Of a stretch of DNA of 64,000 nt, positions 38,086 to 51,600 are shown piece by piece (position 1 is the first letter of the stretch; the number at the start of each line of letters is the position of its first letter). The notes beneath the pieces are model-generated. The model saw only the letters and a list, made by a program, of their open reading frames with translations, was not told the origin of the DNA and did not search any database. The stretch covers positions 1 through 64,000 of the forward strand of contig JAVYIG010006359.1 in NCBI GenBank assembly GCA_035222895.1. Direction: 5' to 3'. The DNA comes from Strongylocentrotus droebachiensis (taxonomy: Eukaryota; Echinodermata; Echinoidea; Camarodonta; Strongylocentrotidae). A program made the position numbers and the translations under genes.

Positions 38086-39864
38086 TTATTTCTTGTATTT
38101 ATTCTTGAGCAACTTGAGAAAACTATCCGAAGACATGGCGGAAGTTTTCGTATCCATACTCAGTCTGTCGAAGACCTTCGAAGTCTTGTGCACCTCGTGA
38201 TTATTATCGGTGGACGAACTGGCAAACGAGCTCGTCGGAATGGGAGGCTTGCCCGATCTCTCGACGCTTGTGATTTGATGAGCCGCGTTGCGCCAACGAT
38301 CCGAGGCCTTCTTTAACCTAGTTAAGTCTTTCTTCGATTTGGAGTCCATGCACATCTGCTGGATGGAAGATGACGATTTAGTGGCGACCGAGGTGGAAGA
38401 ACTTGAATGCAGTTTTTCAAATGATCTCGACTTTGAGCGCTCAACTGGGCTAAAACTTGAAGCTTCTGTTGTCGTTGTTGCACGTGGCAGTGGCGGAAGA
38501 CTTGTCGGTGTGCTGATGGAAGCTCGACGTCGTGGAAATGACCCACTGGTCGACGAAGACGGCGATGAGGGCGAGCGGGAAACAGGACTATGAATACTGC
38601 TATGGCTGCTTGCTTTGAGTCGACTAAGTGCACGATGATCAACGGGGTGGTTGTCGTTGGAACCCAGATGTCTTTGAACTCCCAGGCACTCTGAACGACG
38701 TCGGGGACGATTTAGAGTCTCTCGTCGCTTTTTCTGTTCCAAGTTAAGATCGATGATTTCGCGGTTGGCTTTTCGCAACACTCGCTCTTGCTGTTGAAAA
38801 CAAAAGATACAATTCAATCTATGTAAATTCATCGTAGGCCTACATGCAAATGGAATTCCACTAAATTTCTTAGGTACCACGGTATAGATAAACAGCGGTA
38901 AAAAAAAAATCGTATCCGGGCACCTACCCCCTGTTCATACACCCCCGGATACCACCGTCTAGGACGACCACCCCCCTCGGACAAATACTCCCGGATAACC
39001 ACCCACAGACAACCATCCCATAGGACTGGTCAACTACCACCTGGAAAATTACCCCCGGACAACTACCCCCCAGACAACTACCCCCAAAGATAGTTGTCCT
39101 GGGGAAGTTGTCCTAGAGGATGGTTGCCGTAGGAAGTAGTATCTGTTGTGCGGGGGGTAGTTGTCCGGGGGGTAGTTGTCCGGGGTAGTAGTCCTATATT
39201 AGGGGGTAGTTGTCTGGGGGTAGTTGTCTGGGGGTAGTTGTCCGGGGGTAGTTGTCTGGGGGGGGGGGTAGTTGTCCGGGGTAGTTGTCCTAGGGGGTAG
39301 TTGTCCTAGGTGGTAGTCGTCCTAGAGGGTGGTTATTCGGGGGGGGGGTTAACCGTAAAAAGTGATTGCTTGGGTTAAGAATATTAAATTCACAACAGTT
39401 TGTATCTATTCATCTAGCTTGTAACTATGATTTAGATTAAATCAGAAATTCTGCTAAAGCTCAGTCCTTCAGAAAGAGAGTCGATTTGGGGGTGGGGCAG
39501 GGGAGGAGTTCAGATGTCGCCCCCACTAAAAAAAGGGAGGGGGAACAGAATCAAGTAAATCATGTAAGGAGTGCGGTTCTCCGATTAATTTGCCCCCACC
39601 TCCCAATCCCTAGTCCTACCTCTAGCTCTGGTGAACAACTTTACAGCTTTGTGGCCCCTTGTTTTCTTTGCTTTCAAAGCTTCAACGCACCTCTTAATTT
39701 CGATTAATCAATAACCTTACCTGGTACTGAAGTCGTTGCAGATCGTGCTGCAACCTTTCCTGTTGGCAGCTATTACGGCGGTAGAGGTGAAGGGATGCCT
39801 CCCTCTCGCCGGTGGCTACAGGTACAAGCCCCATGTCGCTTAGAAAGGGTTCCGAACCTTGCAT
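38086..39864 (-). CDS. uncharacterised 282-residue serine-rich coiled-coil protein, two exons
   Basis: Exon 1 is 39864-39721: ATG at 39864-39862, 48 codons, donor CAG|GTAAGG. Exon 2 is 38790-38086: acceptor TTTTCAACAG, 234 codons plus TAA. An in-frame TAG seven codons upstream of the ATG fixes the start. The exon join restores one continuous basic helix at about residues 21-80 (QQERLQHDLQRLQYQ then QERVLRKANREIIDL and EQKKRRETL), which supports the splice. Residues about 85-200 are rich in Ser, Thr, Pro and Arg and probably disordered. A second basic helical stretch (KSKKDLTRLKKASDRWRNAA) and the C-terminus FLKLLKNKYKK follow. No family is recognised; the composition suggests a cytoskeletal or centrosomal accessory protein, but that is only inference. 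It is convergent with the 749-residue gene. The intron holds a G-rich minisatellite. Confidence 0.75.
38920..39355. repeat. strand-switching G/C-rich minisatellite
   Basis: The left part (to about 39095) is built from ACAACTACCCCC-type units. The right part (from about 39100) is built from their complement, GGGGGTAGTTGTCC. The unit is about 13-15 bp and degenerate. It lies inside the intron of the 282-residue gene. Confidence 0.85.
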
Positions 39865-40309
39865 CTCACGTTTAGGGTCCAGCTATTTTTCAATCACTGA
39901 TCAAAATGAAAGTATCCGTCCCTGGTTCCAAACACTGTTAAAGTGATCCAGAATCAAGGGCTTCCTTTTTATCCAAGACTGCCTTTCTGACATACGACCC
40001 AAAAAAGCCTTTAGGATAATGTAGTTGTTCTAGATTTTCAGTGTGCATCGATGATCATGGCTTGTGAAACAAAATTTCGAATTTTTGTTAAACCAAACTT
40101 CCTGTATTATGTCATTTCAATGCTCAGTGCGAATTTCTCATAATTCTTTATAATGTGATGAATCTCGAACGCTAGTGTTCAATGAGTTAGTTGAGACAAT
40201 ACATTGCAGTTCTTTTTCCACTATCATCGGACTCCGAGATAGGCAAAATGATGCTTGTCTTAAAATTGTTAAAAAATGACAAAATCATTTTCTTTTTCTT
40301 CTTCAACAT

Positions 40310-40470
40310 GCGTATTTCATAACGATGGCGACTAGGTGAAGAGTCGCAGAATGGATGTTGTTCGGGGGAGTTGCTTTCATCAGATTACAGGTGAAATAGA
40401 AGAATTGACGTCATGATGACCAAAAAGTACCGTTCGGACTCCAGCGAGAAAAAAGACGTCACACCTGGCT
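40310..40470 (-). promoter_or_regulatory. candidate promoter with CRE for the 282-residue gene
   Basis: A full palindromic CRE, TGACGTCA, lies at 40406-40413, with a second half site (GACGTCAC) near 40454 and a YY1-like ATGGCGAC at 40324. This is 450-600 bp upstream of the minus-strand ATG at 39864. The position fits a promoter with a long 5' UTR; activity is inferred. Confidence 0.35.
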
Positions 40471-43349
40471 GTTAAAACATAACACATAGTCAAAACTCTT
40501 TCACAATAATGTGTAAACAAAGTTCGAATATCGCAGAATGTAAGATGACTTGGGCGTTGCTTTTAACGGATTATGCGTTAAGATCAGCGGATGAGTTTTC
40601 AATTTACTGAGAATAATCCTCGAACATTGTCAACATGGTGTGAAAATGAAGAAAGGAATTCCTTCTCTCTGTCGCGAATGTTATCTTGTCCCACTACAGG
40701 CGGCGAGACACGCGATGATCAAACATTTGCAAACGGGTTTACTCTCGGTGAGATGTTTGCATTCGAGGTCCGTTTTCAGCTCTTACTTTGAGTGCCTTAG
40801 TGACCTGTATTAATCTGCAGAAAAGAGAAAGGAAAAGGGAAACAATGATGTTAGGCAATGCTGAAATTGATAATGATTATTAACTTACTTTAATATTGTT
40901 TTCTTCGGTTTCCGACAAGTAGTAGAAAATCATATTATTGGATGACGGTCGAATGACTTCGTCTTCTTTTCTATCTATCAATATGTATCATGGCTTGCGG
41001 GCTGTTGGAGGTGATGCGGTGGATAAAGACTAATTAGGTTCTCCAGAACATTCTCTTCTAGTTCGCCACTTAATAAACACTCCTATACACATGCACCTCT
41101 AAGATATAAGGCCTGTCAATCAATGCGTTGGTTGGACTACCCTTCTTTCTGCTATCACCAGTTCATCTTCGTAAGATGGGTTGAAAACTCACTGCAAGAC
41201 GTGTTGGGTCGAAGGTTTAACCTAAACGATGGCGATGTTCATGACTCAAGTGCATCGAGTCATTTTTAGATGCTAATGGTGTTTATATTATTGATTGTAT
41301 CTCGTGTCGAAAATAATTTCTTTAACGGATCGTTTCATCCAAAGAAATCCACACAAACTAAATATGTAACAAATCATAGTGTTGATAATAATAACAATGT
41401 TGGAAACACAGATGAATACGTATTTATAGAATCATACTTCTTTTGAAAAGAGATATTCACGGCTCAACAATGAGCAATGCATGGGTCTAATATCGCTCCG
41501 AAACATAGTTGGATATTTGCCAAACCTTTTTTTTCCTCCGATAACACAAAAGCTCCCATGGGAGCATACATGATGAGCATTTATCAACATTAGAACACGT
41601 CAAACCTCAGATAATGTTTGCATGACGAAATTTTAAAAGAGAGGAAACTGACAGGTCAAAGATTTGTAATACCCCTCACATGATACGATCTTTTGTTTGT
41701 TGTTTATCACGCTAGAAAAGTAGTACATACTGTTTAATATCATGGTTGTATAGTCCGAGTAATATGATATAGATATATTAGCGTACATCCATACAATTCA
41801 TGCATGTTACATTGAATCCCAAGTAGACAACATGACTTGTACCTACAATATAAGAGTCATCAGCAGTGACGAAAACATTATGGCTAAATAAAGCATTATC
41901 AATTGATTTTTAATTTTTTTGATATTTATGTAACATGACATTGTTTCTGATGATGGTGATGATTTATCACTTTTAGCACTAGCGTATTTGAGAAGAGGCA
42001 ATTTGCCACTCCCGGCGAATTTTAGACCAAGAACGGAATTCAGCGAGGTAATATAAGTTAGCAGGTATGAGAATAATTGGACAGATTTGTATTGGGCACT
42101 GGTGGAAACACACAAAATAGTCTCAAAACTTACTGCTCGGTCAACAACAACCAAACAAATATTAACAAAATAAAATAAAATAAAAATCATTATTTGTTTT
42201 GGGAAAGGGGGCCCCGTCGCCACCCGTACCACAAAAAGCCCTAGTGTTTTGTCCCTCCACCCCCACCCCACCCCAGATCCCTATACGGAATTCTGATCCG
42301 GAAGTTCCAGTTACATTTATAATGCCATATGATAAACGACTTTTCCATCCTCTTTTTTCAATCTTCGGTGCAAAGTAGCCTCATAAACCTTTTTCTATTG
42401 AGCCTCGACAAACACAATAAATATACTTTATCAATATTAATTGCTTCGTATCATATGCCGAAAGTCGGTACCCCCAAGTAACCCGATAGTGCTCCGGCGA
42501 CATATTATGCAAATCGGAAAAAAGGGGCGGAGCCTGCCTGAAATTGATACGTAAGAAACTAATCAAAAAGTTGAGATATTTTCATCAACAGTAATGTAAT
42601 ACATCATACATGTACCCAGAAATTGATAAACGGGGAGGATTGGGGGTGAGGGAAGGGGAAACCCCTCCAGATAGAAATGCAGTATGTTTCAGCTTCCCCA
42701 GGTGAGGTATAACCATCCATGGTATAACTATCAGAGTCATGTATTATGTAGTTTGTACTGGAATAATTGTACAAGCGAAGGGGACAAGCGTAAACCGGAT
42801 GTACAAGTGCTGGATATGCCCGGGATATGCCATTGATGATTTTATTTATCAATCCATTCTGGTAATTTGTTCGCATTGTTTATGTTAGTTTGAGCCTGCA
42901 TGAATGCTGATTTCCTGAAAAGGGAAGATTAAATGTCAATGAAATCTTCCCGCCAATGAACAAATATTTCTCATTAAGCCGAAAAAAATTGTGTGACGTA
43001 TAAGGGATACATTGTGAAGAGGGGAATAATGCACCACAATGACAAAGTTTAATTCAGTCGAAAAAGAAAACTTGTAATAAATTATAATACGTATATAGAC
43101 CTGCTGACGTTTATACGTATAATCAGTACTGTTAACCATAGACGTACCAAGGCAGGTAACCCGAGGCTGTGATATATTTATCTATTTATTTATTCGTTTT
43201 ATCTAAACAGATAAATCTGTTATCCTGAGAGGCCCTGTACAAATTAAAAGAAGAATATGCTCCATCAACATTTTGCTCCAGGCCTTATCTCGCCAAGGAT
43301 ATATGGTTTGGTTGGGTTAATACTTGCAGAGTTGCAATGTTATATAAGT

Positions 43350-43410
43350 TTGGTTTTGGGTTATGGTTGGGTTTAGGGTTAGGTTTAGCGTTAGGTTTAG
43401 TGTTTGGTCA
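43350..43410 (+). repeat. degenerate telomere-like repeats
   Basis: TTGGGTTTAGGGTTAGG then TTTAGCGTTAGG and GTTTAGTG: about seven TTAGGG-like units in intergenic sequence. Confidence 0.65.
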
Positions 43411-43939
43411 AGGGAGCTATGCATTCACTAATGTAAGAAATTGACCGCGAGGCAACAGTCGCTGGAGCATTTGTACTTGTACAAACCCTCAAAATACTTA
43501 CTGTATTATGTGAGGGCGATCAAAGTCGCTATATGGTAGGACTACATTTTTACTTTCCTATATAACTAATAGTTAATACAAGAATGAATCTCAGTTACGA
43601 ACTTACATGTACGATTCGCGTTTCAGAACTTCGATGCTCAAATCACAATATTCCGTTTCAAGATGTATGATAACAGCTCCCTGAATGAATTCACAAAAGG
43701 CACAATATAAACAAAGTAATAATCACAACAACTTGATAAACCTATTGAAGTCCACACCTGAGGTGTTAAAGACGGTATTCACAAGATCGTAGAACAATAG
43801 ACCGTAATGATTATGACTGATTATTTTTCAACAACCACACATACAACAGCTATGAATCCCGGATATGAATAGGTGATATGATTATCAAGGCTATACAAAG
43901 ATACCAACGCGGTTCACGTTTTCATGGAGATAAGCTAGA

Positions 43940-43951
43940 GTGAGCGAGAGG

Positions 43952-43998
<47 letters not shown>

Positions 43999-44015
43999 AG
44001 AGAGAGAGAGATAGA
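43940..44015. repeat. GA microsatellite
   Basis: Nearly pure GA run in intergenic sequence. Confidence 0.95.
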
Positions 44016-46289
44016 GACGGGGAAAGAAAAGACAAATAATATCACATGTTCCCCTCGTTTAGTGTCAGATCTGGTGTAGATTCAAGTTCTTGGCCAAAGT
44101 TCAAAATCTCTGAAAAAGAATCCCAATATCATAATACCGGGGTGACCCCGAGGTCATTGCAAGAATTTGGAGTGCGTTCCCATTACCATAAAAAAAGACA
44201 ACTGCAATACAGTTGTTTTCTGGGTGACAATCGAGACGTGATGCATAATTCTTGTTGTGCAGAGCAGAAGAGGTGACACTTTGACAGTTCTATCCGTGTG
44301 AATGTTCGAGCGAGCATCGGAGGTATTATTTTGTATGCCGAACCTTCATTTTTATAGGGAGAGCTATTGTGTTCGTTTTTATGGCGTACTTCCATCCAAA
44401 CATCCCCCTCATAAATAAGACTCAAACAGTGACATGAAAAGATGATGTCTTTTGCTGTACATGATTTATGAGGGTAACCAATATATTGTTATTTCATTTC
44501 TAATGAATATAATCTGAACTTGATGTTTTGCAATTGGCGCCAACTGCTATATAAAAGAAATATGACCCAAAGAATATTCACCTTTTATGTCAACCCCATT
44601 CAACAAAATAAGATTTGTTTTGTTTGCGGTATGAGTGCCTAAGTTCCTCGTAATAATAGCAGATGAAATATTGCACCCTAATTCTATTTTTGTGAATACA
44701 CTGCACGTATATAGGCTCACTGTTCAATATGATACCCCCATAAAGGTATGGATATACATGATAAAGGGGATATGTAAAGTTTAACTTCTATTGAAAGGAA
44801 AGATTCATTTTGTTTGTGAAATGGTAGGAGAAAGGTTTTTTTTTTCGATGGCAAAGAAACATAATGCAAATCAAATGACTTCCGTATGAGATTCATCATT
44901 AAAAAAGAAAATAATCTTAATTTTTCCCATTGCAAATTAATCTGACTCATACATTATTGAAGAAGAAAAAAAAAAAAGTTTCTACACGTAGTGCCATTAA
45001 GAATTCAAACAAAATGCTGAGTTGTTTTACTCACCTTAATTTGTCGACAATTCCAAGTCTATACCGGTTTCTATGTGATATCCTTTATATCCTTATCGCT
45101 TTATGCCGTCAGCATTGCAGTATGAGTCAGAAATTATTAAGGTAATTTCGAGCGACTGAAAACGATCTCCACATTGCTCCTATACACCTTTGGTTCCTTT
45201 ACGGTAACAATGGAATTTTCTCACAGGATGCCAATACTTCAGTTCACTTTCTCGCCTCTTTGGTATGCAAATCCCCAAACTAAACATAAAACAGGGAGGG
45301 GCATAAATTCGGGAAGTTACAGAAGAATTGTGTTATAGGGAGGGGGGGGGGGGGTCTAGAGAACGGGTCGTATGTTGCGTCAAAGCCTGAAAATGTCCTG
45401 TTTCTCGGAATTCGCTTCGTTTGCTCCCTAGTAAAAAAAAAAAAAGTTTATTTTAACTCTGAATTAGCTAATGTATTCATCTCATCGACTAAAAGTGCAA
45501 AGAAAATATCGAGAAAGGAACAGACAAAGGAAGATCCTTCTATAATCAATGAAACTTCCCGCGCCTGTAATTACTCCCCCCCCCCCCCCCCCCCTACCTC
45601 CACCAATCTTGAGAAACATTAGCGACCAGGCCTAACAAAACAATTATGTTGTATTGCCCTTTGCGACCGACCCAAAAATCTTGAAATCTACGGTCGGCTT
45701 TTAAAAAAAGTTCAAAACTGAGAAATATCAGCCCAAAGAGGAAGTAAAAATAAAGAAGAAAAGATTTTCGACCGACCGACCCATGTTTTGGCACCTAAAG
45801 GGCAAAACAACATCTTTTTGTTTAGGCCCCATATTAAACCCAATCAAGGCATTGCAAAACGAGGGGCTGAAATAAATGGGACGCCATATAAGATCCAATG
45901 TTAACCCACTCCCCCCCCCCCCTCTCAAAGCCAAGGTCTAGACACGCCACTGCCTTGACTCTTAATAATATTGAAGAGTATTTACTGGTAATTGCACTAA
46001 AGAAAGCAGGAGTAATTCTCAATCAAAATATTGACAGTTCCAAGATAATCTTCTGTTTAATAGATGACGAATTAAATGGGAAGTTTACCCAATCCCTGAC
46101 AACTCCACTTTCAAATTCGTTTAACAACAATAAAAGAAGTCAGCCGTGCTAAACAAATACGGTCATGAAGCAGGACTTGTACTTTTCAAGTGTTTTTATT
46201 GTAAGAATAGTATGCATAATACTTAGTGGGGAAAAAAATCTCAGATGTGAATAACATGACAACCAGAACTTGATTATAGTAAGGTGCTG

Positions 46290-46550
46290 GATGCTAAACA
46301 AAAAAAAGAAGAAGTAAAAGAAGAACAAGAAGAAGGACAACAAGGAGAAGGACAACAAGAAGAAGAGGAAGAAGAAGTAGAAAAAGAAGAGGAAGAAGAA
46401 GTAGAAAAAGAAGAGGAAGAAGAAGTAGAAAAAGAAGGGGAAGAAGAAGTAGAAAAAGAAGAGGAAGAAGAAGAAGTAGAAACAAAAGTAGAAGAAGAAG
46501 AAAAGAAAAAGAAGTAGAAGTAGAAGAAGAAGAATAAGGAGAAGAAAAAA
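46290..46550. repeat. GAA/GGA purine microsatellite
   Basis: About 260 bp of almost pure purine, mostly GAA with GTA and GGA interruptions, leading into the 447-bp array. Long GAA/TTC tracts can form triplex DNA. Confidence 0.9.
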
Positions 46551-48355
46551 AGGAGAAAAAGAAGTAGGAGAAGAAGAAGAAGAAGAAGAAGAAGAAGAAG
46601 AAGAAGAAGAAGAAGAATAGGTAAAAGAAGAAAAAGAAGAAGAAGAGAAAGAAGAGGAAAAGAAGGGGAAGAAGAAAAAGAAGAAGAAGAAAAACGCAAG
46701 CTTGATTTGATTTGACGATTTATTTTCGATAAACATTATCACACATAATTATATAAATCTTGAATTCAAATATAATTATAAACCAATATCCAGGACTAAA
46801 GATCTCATATCTCAAACATTCGTAACATTCTTGTTATTGCTCCGATATATTTCAAACTTTAGCTATTCAGTTTCTCTTATTCTTCTGCTTTCATAGAAAT
46901 ATACAAGGGTTGAATTGCCCTTTAAAGCTGGATTTATTGGCAATTTGGGGGAATATTAATTTTCTGAGCCCCGGCCATGATAAAAAAATTACCTGTAGCG
47001 TTTACGTCGGTAGGAGAAAAAGAAGTAGGAGAAGAAGAAGAAGAAGAAGAAGAAGAAGAAGAATAGGTAAAAGAAGAAAAAGAAGAAGAAGAGAAAGAAG
47101 AGGAAAAGAAGGGGAAGAAGAAAAAGAAGAAGAAGAAAAACGCAAGCTTGATTTGATTTGACGATTTATTTTCGATAAACATTATCACACATAATTATAT
47201 AAATCTTGAATTCAAATATAATTATAAACCAATATCCAGGACTAAAGATCTCATATCTCAAACATTCGTAACATTCTTGTTATTGCTCCGATATATTTCA
47301 AACTTTAGCTATTCAGTTTCTCTTATTCTTCTGCTTTCATAGAAATATACAAGGGTTGAATTGCCCTTTAAAGCTGGATTTATTGGCAATTTGGGGGAAT
47401 ATTAATTTTCTGAGCCCCGGCCATGATAAAAAAATTACCTGTAGCGTTTACGTCGGTAGGAGAAAAAGAAGTAGGAGAAGAAGAAGAAGAAGAAGAAGAA
47501 GAAGAAGAAGAATAGGTAAAAGAAGAAAAAGAAGAAGAAGAGAAAGAAGAGGAAAAGAAGGGGAAGAAGAAAAAGAAGAAGAAGAAAAACGCAAGCTTGA
47601 TTTGATTTGACGATTTATTTTCGATAAACATTATCACACATAATTATATAAATCTTGAATTCAAATATAATTATAAACCAATATCCAGGACTAAAGATCT
47701 CATATCTCAAACATTCGTAACATTCTTGTTATTGCTCCGATATATTTCAAACTTTAGCTATTCAGTTTCTCTTATTCTTCTGCTTTCATAGAAATATACA
47801 AGGGTTGAATTGCCCTTTAAAGCTGGATTTATTGGCAATTTGGGGGAATATTAATTTTCTGAGCCCCGGCCATGATAAAAAAATTACCTGTAGCGTTTAC
47901 GTCGGTAGGAGAAAAAGAAGTAGGAGAAGAAGAAGAAGAAGAAGAAGAAGAAGAAGAATAGGTAAAAGAAGAAAAAGAAGAAGAAGAGAAAGAAGAGGAA
48001 AAGAAGGGGAAGAAGAAAAAGAAGAAGAAGAAAAACGCAAGCTTGATTTGATTTGACGATTTATTTTCGATAAACATTATCACACATAATTATATAAATC
48101 TTGAATTCAAATATAATTATAAACCAATATCCAGGACTAAAGATCTCATATCTCAAACATTCGTAACATTCTTGTTATTGCTCCGATATATTTCAAACTT
48201 TAGCTATTCAGTTTCTCTTATTCTTCTGCTTTCATAGAAATATACAAGGGTTGAATTGCCCTTTAAAGCTGGATTTATTGGCAATTTGGGGGAATATTAA
48301 TTTTCTGAGCCCCGGCCATGATAAAAAAATTACCTGTAGCGTTTACGTCGGTAGG
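46551..48355. repeat. tandem array of four units of about 447 bp
   Basis: Units start at 46551, 47012, 47458 and 47907. Each has a GAA/GGA tract followed by about 300 bp of identical unique sequence (for example GAATTGCCCTTTAAAGCTGG). Length differs mainly through the GAA count. Apparent Ser-rich or Arg-rich frames here are translations of the microsatellite, not genes. Confidence 0.95.
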
Positions 48356-48614
48356 CCTATCCGCCCCCTTCTCTGCTTTATTATTAAATTCTTTTCTATA
48401 AAAGGGGAATGAAAGTGATTGCAGCCCCCTTTACATCCCCAATTTTCGCAACCCTTTTTATATTTGATTATCTTGTTTCGGTATTCAAATTGAAAAAATT
48501 TTAACAAATGGCTGGATGACATCTCCAAATTAAAAACCAGGAACAAGACTAATCAATGAAATACAATGAAAGTTTAGAAACGAGACTATAATATAGAGGA
48601 AGAAAAAAAGCAAC

Positions 48615-51600
48615 ATGGCGACTACAGAGGTTGAAAATCCAACTCTTCACACGTGTGAGACAGTGGGATGCGACAAAGAAGCAAAGTTACAATGCCCTTC
48701 ATGTATCAAGCTTCAGATACCAGGATCTTTCTTTTGCTCACAGGTAAGAAAAATAACCTCTTTGATGAAATATACCACATTTCCGCATAATGAAAATGGG
48801 CGCAATGAATGAGTGTAGTCCCACACCATGTGGATTGTGTAGTAATGATGTTGTGTTGACTTTGTGAATTTGCGTTGTCGAGTTTGCAAGGGAATGATGG
48901 GAGCTCCTGGGTGGGTAGCCCACATACTTTTAAGTTCTTCCCCTCTCTGATAGTTAGATAATTGTGGAAAGAAAAAGTAAAATAAGGAAGATGCAAAATA
49001 AGGAGAAAATAGGGACGTAAAACTAAGGTAAAAAAAAGAAAGAAAATTAGAAAAAGAGGAAGAGCAAAGCTGGAGACTTGAGAGTAGACTAACTGCCTGG
49101 TAGTCAAAAGTTAGAAATGGAACAAAATCAAAAGGAATAACAGACATGTCACACAACAAGAAGGAAAAACTAATTACAAGATTTTGTTGTTGTTGCTGTT
49201 TTTTTAATAAAAAGAAGTAAGACTGGAAGGAAAAAAATTCAGAAGCCCGAGTACGAGTTGGAGGGATTAATAATGGAAAATAATAGAAGGGGAATATGAA
49301 GGGGGGGGGGGATGGGGATGAAAAACAATGCTTCAGCCTACAGCACTCGGCCAAAGGAGATAAACAGGTAAAAGATTGACTATGGATAAGAAGAAGAGGT
49401 TAAAATCAGGAAAGGACACGAGAACAGAATAGAGAGAGAGAGAGAGAGAGAGAGAGACTATAAGACTAAGAGAAACAAGAAACCAAAAATAAGAAAAAAA
49501 TAAATAGACCTGTGAATTTGTTTGTGTATGAAATCGAACAGGGCTAGGCACATTCATGGGACACTAGAGGGCGCTTCGCGCTCGTACGAAAATCTGAATG
49601 GCCTTGCTGCGGTGGGTCAGCAATAATCAGCCCAAAACTTGGATATGGGAGAGTGGAAGGATATATCTTTTTTATAATGTTATCTGGTCTTACCCTTAAC
49701 CATCATATGTTTAATCTATGTAGAAATAACATGCGAGTACGATAAGAGAAACATCGGGCCCATTACTGATGCAACTTTTGAAATATTAGCCTAGAAATGA
49801 CCACCAAACGGAAAAAAATGACATTTTTTCCCGACAAATCTTCATAAAATCTGAGTTATAAACAAGTCACATCTAGGTACACTAATACAAATACGATTTT
49901 CTGAAAATTAAGGTATGATTTATTAAGTTTCTTTCAAGTATATTTCTGCGCATTGCAGCGCCAATATTCTACACTGCTTCAAAATCACCCTTGAATTTTT
50001 TTTTTGCAACGAATTTGTTACGAGGTCCGCGAGTGTTCCCCGTTCCTTGCGTGTTGAAAGTTTGGTAATACATAGTTTCCATTGACTCGCGCACGAAAAA
50101 TGGTCGAAAACAAAATGTCAAATGAAGAAATAAACAAGCTTTTGTATAGTTATAAGAGTTCTACTGAGGTTTCTTTGTCGATTTAATTTATTATATAGTC
50201 TCAATTAGAATTCAGAATTATCTCACTGAAAAGTTAAGAAACCGACGATGTTCTCGATCGCAGTTATTTTCATTTCGCCAGCAGCCGATCTAGCGTTATT
50301 TGGGCAAAAAGCTAGGCCGCTGCCTACCCACCGCGAACCTTTCCGAGTCCCGCTAAAATGGTGCTCTGCGGAGCTCCGCGGCTGCGTTGGTATCGCTGCA
50401 AACTCTCAGCCGGCTAGCTCCCCACGACGGACCATTCGCGGTATGGCGAGAGTGTGTGTGCGAGGTATGATTTTGGATTCGAGAACGCACGTAATGCAAC
50501 CGTGCGCGTCATTTTCAGCTGTCGAATGTATACGACCAATTTTACATGTACGATTTTTAGTACAGATACTTGGTCAGTTTTCTTCTTATATCTTTGGTTT
50601 TACAACATTTAAAAATATAATTTCTTCAAATTTGCTCCTGACTCGGTTCAGACTAATTGTATGATGTGTTTTCAAGTCAGTTTTTTGAATATATTTTTTT
50701 GCATGAATTTGCCTAACAGGGCAAAAAAAAAGTTGTTTTTTGCTAGCCACAGATTTGCACAGTATGAAAATGCAAAGGTGTAAAAAAACAGAAGTCATAT
50801 TTGTTTAGAAAGCATGATTAAGGCAATTGAATCCAACAAATAGGGTGTCTTTAGTATACAGCAATTAAAAGATCCTGTAGAAGTTGAAGTTTTTTTTCTC
50901 TCTCATTTTATACAGGAATGTTTCAAAGGAAGCTGGGGAGAGCATAAACAAGTCCACAAGAAAGTGAAAGGGAAACAAGAAGTCAAACCTTATAATCCTT
51001 GGCCAGGTTATTACTTCACTGGAAAACTGCGCCCATCTCCTCGGGTAAGTTGACTATGTTTAGACACTTCAGTGAAAATACATTAGAGCAGAGAGGAGTT
51101 CAGGTTTGAAAGCTGCAAAAGAGCTATATAAATCTTTATTATAATTGTTTGTATATAATTGTTTTTATAGCCCTGATAAAATTCACACAGTTTTGATTTA
51201 CCAAGATAATTTCCTGGACATAGTGGTCTGAGTTAAATCTGCCTGTGGGTTGAAGATCATGTTTAACAAAAGAAAACTTAAACCTAATTTAGAGGAAAGG
51301 CTTAAGCCCAGTTTTGGAACAATTGTTTTGTTAAAATTAAGTCCTTGTGTGCTAGCATTCTAAATTACATTGTTTTATACACTGGAGCCTACTTTAGTGA
51401 TCACCTGTATAGAAAGACCACAATTTATGTTTCCCTTGACCCGTGTTTCTCATTAAAACATGTATTATAGGAACCTATATATAATGACCACCTGCTAATA
51501 AAGACCGCTTTTTTAGTCTTCCTTGAGTAGCTTTCATACTCATGTTTGACTGTATTTCCTTCCTTTCTTCCTTTACCCAGGGGCCTCTAAGAGACTTACC

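Larger units (their letters stand above)
40471..46289. other. intergenic between the 282-residue gene and METAP1
   Basis: It holds a GA tract, telomere-like repeats, poly(C) tracts (45577-45594, 45907-45922) and AT-rich sequence. No recognised gene. Confidence 0.6.

Noticed and set aside
7508-43410. TTAGGG-like stretches as evidence of a chromosome fusion
   Set aside because: Both are short and degenerate, and neither shows a head-to-head arrangement; ordinary interstitial repeats explain them.
46149-48083. Several open frames of 60-200 codons rich in Ser, Phe, Arg or Glu
   Set aside because: They are translations of GAA/GGA microsatellite in a tandem array, present on both strands and repeated with the unit.
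50248-50664. 138-codon frame in METAP1 intron 1 with higher GC
   Set aside because: No domain recognised. The GC-rich patch may be an old repeat or regulatory segment, but I could not support a gene.
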